Of a DNA stretch of 38,526 nucleotides, positions 15,552-25,056 are shown one piece after another. The stretch comes from Candidatus Ozemibacter sibiricus (GTDB lineage: Bacteria; Muiribacteriota; Ozemobacteria; Ozemobacterales; Ozemobacteraceae), in NCBI GenBank assembly GCA_003327425.1, contig QOQW01000036.1, positions 1-38,526 on the forward strand, read 5' to 3'. The notes under the pieces are model-generated. The model did not search any database, was not told where the DNA came from, and worked only from the letters and a program-made list of their open reading frames with translations. The number at the start of each line of letters is the position of its first letter. Position 1 is the first letter of the stretch. The translations under genes and the position numbers were made by a program.

Positions 15552-18500
15552 TCACCCCTCTTCGGGAATCGCCAGGAACAAGCGCAAGATCTGGCTTTTC
15601 CCTTTGACCGAGGTCTCCTCGAGAGGGGTGAACCGCCACTGGTGGCTGGCGGCCGTTCGGCTGGCCGCTTCGTGCAGGCGGTCGTCGCAGACCAGGCCGC
15701 CGCCAGGTCGGCTGGCCGCGAGATCGCACAAACGGGCGGCGAGGTTGACGGTGTCGCCGAGCACCGTGTATTCGAGCCGGATGTCGTCTGCCCCCATGAT
15801 GCCGGCCAGCACCGGTCCATTCGTCATTCCCATCGCCAGCGGACAAGGCAGGCGATCTCGGTGCCGTCGGGCGACCTGCCACAGGTTCCTGGCCGCCGTC
15901 AGGGCCGCCTCGACCGCGTCGGGCGGGAAGAGCGCCAGGATCTTCTCGCCGATGAACTTGTCGATCTCGCCGTGGTGGGCCAGGATCGCTCGCGAGGCCT
16001 CCTCGAGGAAGCGGTTCAGGTCATGGATGACCGCCTCTGGCGGGCGGCGGGCCAGGACCTCCTTGAAGCCGGCGAGGCTGGCGAAGAGCACGATCGCTTC
16101 GCGTCGTTCTCCCGAACGGGCGATGGCGGCTGATTGCTGATCGCGAGCCACCTTGCGAACGCCAGCCGAGACGAATCGCCCGAGCAGACGACCTTCTCGG
16201 CCCTCCTTGGTCATGTGGTTGAATGCCCGCGCCAGTTCGCCGAATTCACCCGGGTAGCATTCGCTGATGGCGACCTGGAAATCGCCATCCATGACCCGTC
16301 GAATGGCCAGGGTCAGTTCCGAGACCGGCTGCAGGACATGGCGCGCCACGTGGCGCGCCAGGAGAAGAACGAAGAAGATCAACCCGAGGAACGTGCCGAG
16401 CTGCACCATCCGGTAGCGTTCCCACGCCTGCAGCATGCGGCCGAGCGGCACTTCCATCAACACCGCGAGGTTGCCCAGGCGAGCGAGGGGCGCGGCCAGG
16501 TGCAGCGTCCGGCCTTCCCCTGCTCCTTCATCCTGCCAGGCAGGGGATTGGCGTTGGGCCGCCGCCAGGGCCATGCCTGCCAGAAAGGGGGGCAGCCGAT
16601 GCAGGTTGCGCGGGGATTCTGCCGGCAGCAGCTCGGTGAAGGTGCCCACCTTCCGGTACGGAGCCACCAGACTGCAATACGGTTCGCCATCGGCGGCGAA
16701 GAGGACGGGCAGCGTCCATCCCTGGTGCTGGATCCGGCCATGCGGAGCCCACATCGAGAGGACGATCGGTTCGCGGTCTCGGGTGACCCAGGTGGCCAGG
16801 TACAAGCCGCGGGGGATGCCGCCCGCGAAATGGAATCCCCAGACCCCGAATTCCGAACGTCGGCCGCTGGCCATCCAGTGGCCGATGCGATGCGGCGAGG
16901 CAAAGCTCTGCAGGAAATGTTCCGGGCCGAACACCAGCCCTGCCAGGTCCAGGAGTTCTTCGACCTGGCTGCCGACGAGCAGATGATCGCGTTCGTTCAA
17001 CCGGAGCGGCCGCCAGGATTCGGGAGGGATGCCGGACAGACCGGCCAGTATCGAGGATCCTAGATAGGCCAGCAGACGACGATACCCCGTCAGATTCTCC
17101 TTCCCTTCTGTGGACGGGTAGCTGACCACGCGGCCGTTGGTGGCCATCACCAGACCGCTCTGGACCAAGATCCCCCGTGAGGCCAGGTCGCGAGCCCACG
17201 AGCGCCAGGCCGTGGGGATCGGTTCGGCGAGGGAAGCGGCGTCAGTGGCCGATACGGCATCGATCACGGGAGGGAAGCTGTCGGCCAGGATGCGATGCGT
17301 CCAGGCCAGATCGAGGTCCAGGGACCGATCGATCTCGCGGGCCAGCCGGAGAGCTTCCTCGCGCCATTCCCGCGGGATCCGCAGGACTCCCTCGCGGACA
17401 TCATACTGCAGGATCTGCCAGCAGATCGCCAGCATCGGCAGCAGGGCGGCCAGGAACGTTCCTCCCAGTTGGACGCGGAGAAACCTGCCGCGGGGCACGG
17501 AACCGCCGAGGAACCACCACAGCCCGCCCGTCAGCCAGGCCACCAGGAATCCCAAGCCCGCCAGGGCTTCGCCGGAGAGGACGGCGGCTGGGGGCCACGG
17601 CACGGCCAGGATGAACCCATGGCGGTCCCAGGTCCGTTCCCACACGATCCAGTCATTGCCTCTGATCGGGCCGAATCCTGGCTGGACCCGGTGGGGATGG
17701 AAGCCGGCGACGTTCTTGAACCCGGGGCTTGCCCACCAACTCGGCTCCGGGCTGCCTGGCGGCGGTTTGATGGCGATCTCGAGTCCACCGGTGGCGATGG
17801 CGGCCGCAGCCCGCTCGACGAACCGACGGGCGAGCGCGGGATGATCGGCATACCAGGCCACGATCCATCCCTGGAACCCTTGGTGGAAGGAGTGCAGAAG
17901 CTGGTAGCGATCTCCCAAGGCCCTGGGATGGCGAACGGTGGCGGCGAGAACGGCTTCGATCGCCTGGTCGGATTGGGAGGGGGGAGCGCTCTGGTCTTGA
18001 GCGAACACCGGAATGAGGTGCAGCGCGATGGTTCCTGTCCCCACCTTCAGGGGCGTGAAGCCCCGCAACAGGTCGGTGGCCAGGTACACGAAGCGGGAAT
18101 ACTGCGATTGCCATCGCGGAAAGTCATTCTGGAGCCATGTCGCCAAGGCTGGCGATTGAATGACCACCCCGGTCAGGTGGTTGCCCAGTTGGCTTTTGAC
18201 CATTCCCAGCAGGCTGGTCACCAGGGGGGCCGGCAGGGGCAGGTCCGGTCCGCCCTGGGCCGCTTTTCGTGCCTGCGCTGGCGTGACGAGGACCTCGGGC
18301 GGTCCAGGATCCAGCCAGGCTCCAGCTGTCCAGCCGCGCCGGGCGGACGGCTGAGCGGACGAACCCAGCAGAGAGGCGGCGGGCAGGCTCAGGCCGGTGA
18401 TCGCCTGGTTTTGGGCATCGAGCACCTCGAGCGTGAGGCCATGCGTCAGCCTCGCCACCCCCAGAACGACGGGCCACTCAAGGATTCTCCCCAGGAAGAC

Positions 18501-21500
18501 CCGCCGCCAGGCCGGTCCCGACGGTCCCCTGGCCGATGTTTCCACCCAGAGTTCCTGAGAGGGAAAATCAATGGCCAGGGTCAGGCAGATGTCGGGAGAC
18601 GGGCCATCGACGCCGACCCACAGGCCGAAACGCGGGGCCGGACGCTCCTCGATCGGGGCGAGAAACGGCAGACGAAGCGCCCCGCCCTCTGGCAGCGGGG
18701 CCAGCAGGCGTACCGTCTCGGAGACCGGGCGCCCCTCGTGGTCGCCCTTGAGTTCAAGGCGGAAGGAATCATCGTTGGTGGCATGCAGCGCATGAGGCGG
18801 CGGCTGATCCCTGCCGCCAAGGATCTGGACCTGCTCGGGGCCGATGGGTGCGAATGGTTGTCCGGGATGCGAACGAGCGCGGGGGCGGCCCAGGCGCAAG
18901 ACCACTTCTGGGGGGGCCGTGAATTCCACCCATTGCCAGCCCAGCTCGGGAAAGCCCTTCTGCAGCGGAGAAAGATGCTCGGCCAAGCGGGCGGCGAACG
19001 GCGTTGATGATGGGCCTGCTTGCGCTCGCTCGACGGCCTGCCGCAGATCGAGGGCCAGCTGCGCCCCCGGGGTCAGGCGATGTTCCAGGTCGGTCCAGGC
19101 ATCCTTGAGCCGCTGGAGGGCCTGGGCGGCCTGCTGGCGCTGGCCGAGGTCGAGGTTGGCCTTCCATTCCCCTCCCAACCAGATGACCGGCAGGCAGAAC
19201 AGGGCCAGCCTCCACCAGGTGGCTCGTGGGCGGGCCGACCCCGGCCTCGGGCCCGGCGGGCCATGATCTGCGGCCGGCCACCGGGCGGTCGGTCTCTCAT
19301 CGGGCCGTACGGCCAGGTCGGGTGCCAGACCAGCGCCGGTGGCCGAAGAGCCTGAGAGCAGGATTTCCTCCAATTCCCAGGCGCCCGTGGTTCCTTCGAC
19401 CGGGCAGACCGCCCGGGCGGTCCGCCAGGCGGCGCGGGTGGCCTCGTCCACGATGATGCGCGTATGACGGCCGTGCCGAGAGAGGCTTTCCAGCGCGCCG
19501 GCCCGCGTGACCGTCTCGCCCAGGACGGTGTAGTCGAGACGCACATCTTCGGCCCCCACGATGCCGCTGACGACCCGCCCGGTCGCCAGCCCGATGCCGA
19601 TGGCGTAGGGGAAGGCGCCCTGCGCCAGGCGCTCCTGCACCAGGCCCGCCTGGGCGGCCATCATCTCCTGGGCGGCCGCCGTGGCCCGCTCGGCGCCAGC
19701 GCCGGCCGCCGCGGTGGTGGGGAAGACGGCGACGATGGCATCGCCGATGAAACGATCGACGATTCCCCCATGGTGCTGGATGATGGCCACCATACGTTTC
19801 AGGTGGGCATTGAGCAGGGCGAAGATGGCCTCCGGTGGATGGGTCTCACAGAGGGTGGTGAAACCACGGATATCCGAGGCCAGCACAGTGACGTGTTCGG
19901 CGCAGCCGTCGGTCAGCCGGCGCAGGTCGCCGCCCGCCACCGCCTCGAGGACCTGCGGAGGGACGAAGCGGGTCAGGCGTCGGCGCTCGCGCAGCGTCTC
20001 GGTCATGCGGTCGAGGGCCTGGGTGGCGAAGCCCAGCTCGTCATTCCGCCCTTCATGGATGGTCGCGTCCAGATCGCCGGCGCTGATGCGGCACAGCGCC
20101 CTGGTCATGCGATGCAGCGGATCGGCCAGGTGATCGGCCAGCTCCCAGGCGATGCCCACGAGATACAGCAGCATCATTGCCAGAAGCGCCAGAAACCAGG
20201 TGCGATGGCGGTCGAGACGGGCATGGATGTCGGTCAAGGGCGCCGCCGCCACCAAGGTGTATCCAGGCAGGTGATGAGCCGGTCGACTGGCGCCGAGCAT
20301 CGGTTGCCCGGCCATCATGAACTCCTGGACGACCGGCGAGCCGCGACCGAGACGACCCAACCGTCCAACCCAGGGATTGGGATGACTGCTCCAGATGAGA
20401 CGGTGGTCCGCGAACTGACAGCTTCCCAGCAAAAGGGTGGTCGAGGGTAAGCGGGGGCGGATCGCCCGACTGGCCAACAGGTGGTGCAGTTCTTTTTTCT
20501 GGTCCCAGACCACCACCACCAGGAAGCGGCTCTGCCCTCGATACCGCACGATGTCGTAAAAGGCCACCAGTTGCTGGGTTCCGATGGCCATGAAATTGGC
20601 CTGGCGGGCTTTGATGCCTTTGAGGTTGCCCATGGGAGTGGTCAACCCCAGACTGCCTCCTCCGGGGCGCGTGGTTCGGGTCTGGGGCGGAGGCTTCTCA
20701 GGAGGGGCGTCAGCTTTCGGCAGACGGCCTTTCAATCGTTCTCCGAACTGGTCCAGGATCAGGTTGCGTTGAGACTCTCGAATGGGCAGGTCCCACGCCG
20801 CGATGGTGAAATCATGGTGACCGAACACCACGAGGGCCTTGAGGGCGAGGCCCGCCTGTCGGAAGGCTTGCCGAATCCTGGATTCGATCGGGGTGAAAGA
20901 TCGTCGGGCATACTGCACCTCGTGCAGCGGTCCACCGAGATCCAGCCGTGCCAGGATCCGGGCGGCCTTCTTCTCTTGGAACCGTGTCAAGCGTGAGCCC
21001 AGGCCATCCATGAAATCCAACTGGGCTTCCAGTTCCTGGAGCCGCTCCTCACGCAGACTGCGGAACGTATGGTCGAGCCGCTGGAATCCATTGCCCGCTA
21101 CCATGACGAGAGGGATGGTCGCCAACCCGATGAACCAACCAAGGAGGGTGGCATGGATGCCGGCGCGCCAGGCGGGCCGCTGGCGACGGCGAGGCCAGAT
21201 CAAAACCCAACCCAGAGGAAGGGCCAGACCGACCGCCACTGCCCCCGACCACCACCACCAGCTCCGGTTGCGCTCGGCGAGAACGGCGACCATCCGGGTC
21301 TGGGGGTCGAGGGGGAAGAGGCGGCCGCGCCATCCATCGCGGCGGGCGATGTTGGCCAGATGCTCTACCGGAAATCGCCACCGTCCGAGGTGGTCTGGTT
21401 GGCGGGTGGGCGGTGAGATGCGGATCTGCGCTATGAGATGAGTCAGGAGAGGATGGGCTTCCGAGGGGTGAAAATCGGGGTGGGCCAGGCTCGTCGAGGC

Positions 21501-22332
21501 GGTCTCTCCTGGTGCCGCCGGCAACGACAAGAAGGCCGGCCGAATGGTCGGATGTGACCAGTATTTGAGGAGCAGCCGCTGTGCCTGACGGACGGGGTCG
21601 GCCGGGCGGGGCACGAACAGGATCAGGCAGGCGGCCGGCCGCCCCTGGCGGGTGATCAGGCTCCAAGCCATATAGCCGAATCGGCCCCCATGAATGACGG
21701 GAATGGCCTGGCCGGCGTACCGAAGGTCGAACATCTCGCCTTGGAAGAAGGGGCCGAACAGGTGGCGAAGGCGGTTCTCCCAGCGAAGGCTGCTCAGTTC
21801 GGACGGTTGATTCGGATCTTGACCGGCCAGGCTGGTCATGATCCGGCCGATCAGGAAGCGATGGCTGGCGGCCAGGCCGGGGCCTTCGAGCAAACGGACC
21901 TGGGCGAGGCCGCCGGGGCCATGCTGGCAGACCCCGACCCATAGTCGCTCTGGTGGGGGAGGGCCGCCACGTGGCGGCGCGGTCGGGCGATCGGGGGGGG
22001 CTGTCGTCGAGGTGGTCGAGGCGTTTCTCCCACCATCTCCGCCAGGCTTGCAGGCGGTGTTCGACCCAGGTCTCGAACAGGGTATGGCGTTGGACGAACG
22101 GGACCAGCGCGGCTGAGGCCTGCTGGAAATGGTGGTCGCGATCTTCCTCCCAGCGTTCCTGGAAGGCTGCTGCCTGCCAGAGGAGCAGACTTCCGGTAAG
22201 AAGCGCCAGGACCAGGGCCAGCCAGCCCGGGCCCTGGTGGCAGCCGGCCTCGCCTGGGGCTGGTGGCCCCGGGCGGGGGCCCGTGGGGGAGGCGATGCTG
22301 ACCGATTCAGGGGGTTGCAGCGACCAGGACAT
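15552..22332 (-). CDS. Giant two-unit transmembrane class III adenylate cyclase with complementary C1/C2-type catalytic domains (frameshifted near the N-terminus)
   Basis: About 2,260 residues if one base is removed from the G8 run at 21993-22000. Before it, the ATG at 22332 encodes a 100-residue segment with a membrane helix (LALVLALLTGSLLLW). After it, one frame runs to the end; residue numbers here count from the TTG at 21893. Unit 1 has helices 211-233, 245-267 and 567-584, an extracytoplasmic sensor between the last two, HAMP (588-640) and cyclase 1 (665-830). Unit 2 repeats this with helices 893-910, 1437-1464, 1474-1495 and 1830-1848, HAMP (1849-1895) and cyclase 2 (1930-2110). Cyclase 1 keeps metal ligands Asp674 and Asp718 but has Thr796 and Ala800 for the transition-state Asn and Arg. 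Cyclase 2 has Ser1939 and Glu1983 for the Asp pair but keeps Lys1979, Thr2043, Asn2050 and Arg2054. One complete ATP-cyclizing site should form between them. Confidence 0.88.
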
Positions 22333-22471
22333 GGGGGAGAACGGGCAACCTGCCTGCGATCAGGGCCTTCTGGCCGGAAATGATGGCGAACGGCGAGAAG
22401 TGGGGCTCAGCATCGGCTTCGGAAGGTTGACAGGTGGTGTGACCAGGATGGGGGAGAAATCGCCTTCGGGG

Positions 22472-22666
22472 TCAGGATCGCGGGGTACGGAGCCGCCAGT
22501 AGACGGCGTAGCCGACCGGGCCGCCCAGGAGGGTGCACACCAGCCAGACGACCCGGCAGCGGCCGGGCGCGCGCGGTATCAGGTAGATCGAGGCGACCAG
22601 CCCGAGCTGGATCAGGCACGCGATGATCATGAAGGCACCTACGGCGGTGCTGAGATTGGCCAGCAT
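22472..22666 (-). CDS. Small two-helix membrane protein (PLDc_N-like)
   Basis: 64 residues, with two hydrophobic helices (AFMIIACLIQLGLVASIYL and WLVCTLLGGPVGYAVYW). The second, with its GGPVGYAVYW end, has the pattern of the PLDc_N/immunity-protein-like two-helix family. The ATG at 22666 has an AAGGAG ribosome-binding site and lies only 14 bp past the stop of the C39-like peptidase gene, so the two are co-transcribed. In other genomes such proteins can guard against toxins or anchor partners, but no specific role can be read here. Short length and lack of catalytic residues limit the call. Confidence 0.65.
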   Translation of the reverse strand: MLANLSTAVGAFMIIACLIQLGLVASIYLIPRAPGRCRVVWLVCTLLGGPVGYAVYWRLRTPRS

Positions 22667-22680
22667 GGCGATAAGCTCCT

Positions 22681-23940
22681 TTACCGGAAGACCGAGCCCA
22701 GTTTCTTGAGCCCGTTGCCCAGCAGCGTTCCTGCGCTGGCCAGCAGATTGGCGGCGGCGCTGCCGACCTGGCCCGCCGCCCGCAGGACGGTGCCGCCCAG
22801 CTTGCCCAGGCCCCCCAGCACCTGGTTGCCGGCCCCGCCCTCGGCCGCCGTGCGATCGCCCCACAGGGCCAGCCGATCGCCCAGATAGCTCAGGCCGCGG
22901 CCGCCCAGCGCGATGGCGGCGGCCGGGATGGCGCCGATTCCCTTGACCAGACCGCCGCCCATCGAGAAGAAGTCCATGTGCTTCCAGCCGGTGTAGACGT
23001 CATTGATGGCGCCGGCCACCGAGTCTTCGAGGGCGGTGGAGAATGTGCCGGAATAGATGGGGACCGCCGTCACCGCGGCGTTGGCCCCGGCGATGTCGAC
23101 CATCAGGTTGGAATAGCCGACGAACTGGCCCAGCCGGCCGGTGCACGGTTGTCGCCAGATCGACTGGAACGTCGCGACCGGCATGGTATACGTGCCCGAC
23201 GGCTGGTTGATCGCCCAGTAGGAATCGCGCAGCTCGAGACTGACGATATTCCCGTTCGGATCGGCGGTATAGCCGCTGACGCAGACCCAGTGCGGGGTGC
23301 CGCCGCAATCGACCAGCACGATGACCGGCAACCTGGCATCGAGCCTAGCCTTCAGCTCGCGCAAACTGGCGTTCTGGCGCAGGCGCGCCTGCACCCCTTG
23401 CGAATTCAGGTATTCGACGATGGTCGGCGGGGCGGTGAAGATGCCCCCGGGATTGGTGGCCTGGTAGACCTCCTGGGCGATGACATGGGCGCCGAAGTAC
23501 TGCAGCACGCTGGTCATCGCGTACTGGCCGCAGTAGTTGTTCCCGTCGATCGGCTCGGGCTTCTTGAACCCGGGAAGGGACACGGTGGTGGTGGCGCCGG
23601 CCCCCGCGACCGAGCTGGCGGCCGGCCCGGCCGCAGCGGCGGCCTCCTGGGGCGGCCGTTCGACCTTGATTTCGACCTTCAGGTTCTGCAGGCCTTTCAA
23701 GGCTTCCTGCCACGCGGCCTTGGCTTTTTGCACTTCATCGCGCAGGGCCGGCAGCGCCCGGTCGGTCGGATCGCTGGCCATCGTCTCGGCCAGTTTGCGG
23801 TACAAGGCCTCATAGCGCGCCTTGAGGGCCTGGGCCGCCTCGCTGGCTGGGCTGGCCGCGTGGGCGGTGGGCAGAAGGCCTGCCGTCAACAGCAGCAGGC
23901 CGAAGACCACGGTCAGCCAGATCGTTCGCTTCCGGTTCAT
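22681..23940 (-). CDS. Secreted C39-like (papain-fold) cysteine peptidase with hydrophobic Gly/Ala-rich C-terminus
   Basis: 419 residues. Signal peptide 1-28 (ending AHA). A charged helical segment (35-95) and an Ala/Pro linker lead into a C39_2-like domain. NNYCGQYAMTSVLQYFG carries the candidate catalytic Cys137, GTPHWVCVSGY His217, and LRDSYW Asp239. The C-terminal 130 residues are rich in Gly, Ala and Leu (AIPAAAIALGGRGL, NLLASAGTLLGNGLKKL), resembling membrane-active or pore-forming segments. The next gene on the strand is a tiny membrane protein 14 bp away, which might be an accessory or protective partner. A strong sigma-70 promoter lies 32 bp upstream, and the ribosome-binding site GGAG precedes the ATG. 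Target unknown. Confidence 0.78.
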   Translation of the reverse strand: MNRKRTIWLTVVFGLLLLTAGLLPTAHAASPASEAAQALKARYEALYRKLAETMASDPTDRALPALRDEVQKAKAAWQEALKGLQNLKVEIKVERPPQEAAAAAGPAASSVAGAGATTTVSLPGFKKPEPIDGNNYCGQYAMTSVLQYFGAHVIAQEVYQATNPGGIFTAPPTIVEYLNSQGVQARLRQNASLRELKARLDARLPVIVLVDCGGTPHWVCVSGYTADPNGNIVSLELRDSYWAINQPSGTYTMPVATFQSIWRQPCTGRLGQFVGYSNLMVDIAGANAAVTAVPIYSGTFSTALEDSVAGAINDVYTGWKHMDFFSMGGGLVKGIGAIPAAAIALGGRGLSYLGDRLALWGDRTAAEGGAGNQVLGGLGKLGGTVLRAAGQVGSAAANLLASAGTLLGNGLKKLGSVFR

Positions 23941-23971
23941 GTCGTCATCTCCAATGGCACATCGTTTCTAA

Positions 23972-24000
23972 ATTGTACGGATGGCCAGAAGAAGTGTCAA
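23972..24000 (-). promoter_or_regulatory. Near-consensus sigma-70 promoter for the C39-like peptidase operon
   Basis: On the minus strand, TTGACA (23995-24000) and TACAAT (23972-23977) are separated by exactly 17 bp, ending 32 bp upstream of the start codon. It is the best promoter match in the window. Confidence 0.8.
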
Positions 24001-24042
24001 ACCTCAGGCGAGGCGAGGTCTGGTGATCTCCCCTGGTGAGTG

Positions 24043-24048
24043 CTATAA
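24043..24048 (+). promoter_or_regulatory. TATAAT -10 box ahead of thioredoxin reductase
   Basis: Perfect TATAAT lies 43 bp before the trxB start. The -35 position (TGGTGA, 17 bp upstream) is weak. It is divergent from the promoter at 23972-24000, and the two start regions overlap closely. Confidence 0.5.
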
Positions 24049-24091
24049 TCACCCGGATCAAATTCCGACTCTCCCTTGGAGGATTTCCGGT

Positions 24092-25036
24092 ATGCACAAA
24101 GTCGTGATCGTCGGAGCCGGCCCCGCCGGCTTGACCGCCGCCATCTATACCGCTCGGGCCGATCTGCGGCCCCTGGTCATCGAAGGCTTCATGGCGGGCG
24201 GCCAGCCCGGGGGCCAGTTGATGACCACCTCCGAGGTCGAGAATTTCCCCGGGTTTCCGAAAGGCATCATGGGGCCTGCCTTGATCGGCCAGATGCGCGA
24301 ACAGGCGGTCCGGTTCGGCGCCGAGATGCTGACCGAAGATGTGGTCGCGGTCGAGCTGAAGAGCCCGCCGTTCCGCTTGAAGACCACTTCGCGCGAGATC
24401 GAAGCCGAAGCGGTCATCCTGGCCACCGGCGCTTCGGCCCGCCTGCTCGACCTGCCCAGCGTCAAGACGTTCTGGGGGAAAGGCGTCTCGGCGTGCGCCA
24501 CCTGCGACGGGCCGATGCCCATGTTCCGCCACCAGGTCATCGCCGTCGTCGGCGGGGGCGACACCGCCATGGAAGAAGCCACCTTCCTGACCCGCTTCGC
24601 CGCCAAGGTCGTGCTCATCCACCGCCGCGCCGAGTTCCGCGCCAGCAGGATCATGGTCGAGCGGGTCCGCGCCAACCCCAAGATCGAAATCGTGACCGAT
24701 GCCGTGGTCGACGAGGTGTTCGGCGACACCATGATGCAAGGCCTGGTCATCAAGAACGCCAAGACCGGAGCGACGCGCCGGCTGGAAGCGCGCGGCCTGT
24801 TCATGGCCATCGGTCATGAGCCCAACACGAAATTCCTGGCCGGGCAGGTGCGCACCGATGAGAAGGGGTACATCGTCGTGCGCCACCCGACCTCGGCGAC
24901 GTCGGTCGAGGGCGTCTTCGCCTGCGGCGATGTCATCGACCCCCACTACCGCCAGGCCATTTCCGCCGCCGGCACCGGCTGCGTGGCGGCGCTCGATGCC
25001 GAGCGCTGGCTGGCCGCCCGGGCCGCCGCCTCCTGA
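24092..25036 (+). CDS. trxB: Thioredoxin-disulfide reductase
   Basis: 314 residues, full family length. FAD-binding GAGPAGLTAAIYTARA at the N-terminus, GGQPGGQLMTTSEVENFPGF, the redox-active pair in ACATCDG (about residue 135-141), the NADPH-binding VVGGGDTAMEEATFL and VLIHRRAEFRAS, and the closing FAD motif VFACGDVID are all present. The enzyme reduces thioredoxin with NADPH in the cytoplasm. The ATG at 24092 follows GGAGG. The next gene starts 20 bp downstream, so the two are probably co-transcribed. No thioredoxin gene is in the window. Confidence 0.93.
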   Translation: MHKVVIVGAGPAGLTAAIYTARADLRPLVIEGFMAGGQPGGQLMTTSEVENFPGFPKGIMGPALIGQMREQAVRFGAEMLTEDVVAVELKSPPFRLKTTSREIEAEAVILATGASARLLDLPSVKTFWGKGVSACATCDGPMPMFRHQVIAVVGGGDTAMEEATFLTRFAAKVVLIHRRAEFRASRIMVERVRANPKIEIVTDAVVDEVFGDTMMQGLVIKNAKTGATRRLEARGLFMAIGHEPNTKFLAGQVRTDEKGYIVVRHPTSATSVEGVFACGDVIDPHYRQAISAAGTGCVAALDAERWLAARAAAS

Positions 25037-25056
25037 TCCGCCGGAACCGCTGCGCC

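Noticed and set aside
15552-22332. The protein as two working guanylate/adenylate cyclases in tandem
   Set aside because: Each domain lacks residues essential for a homodimeric site, so independent activity is unlikely; the complementary arrangement fits better.
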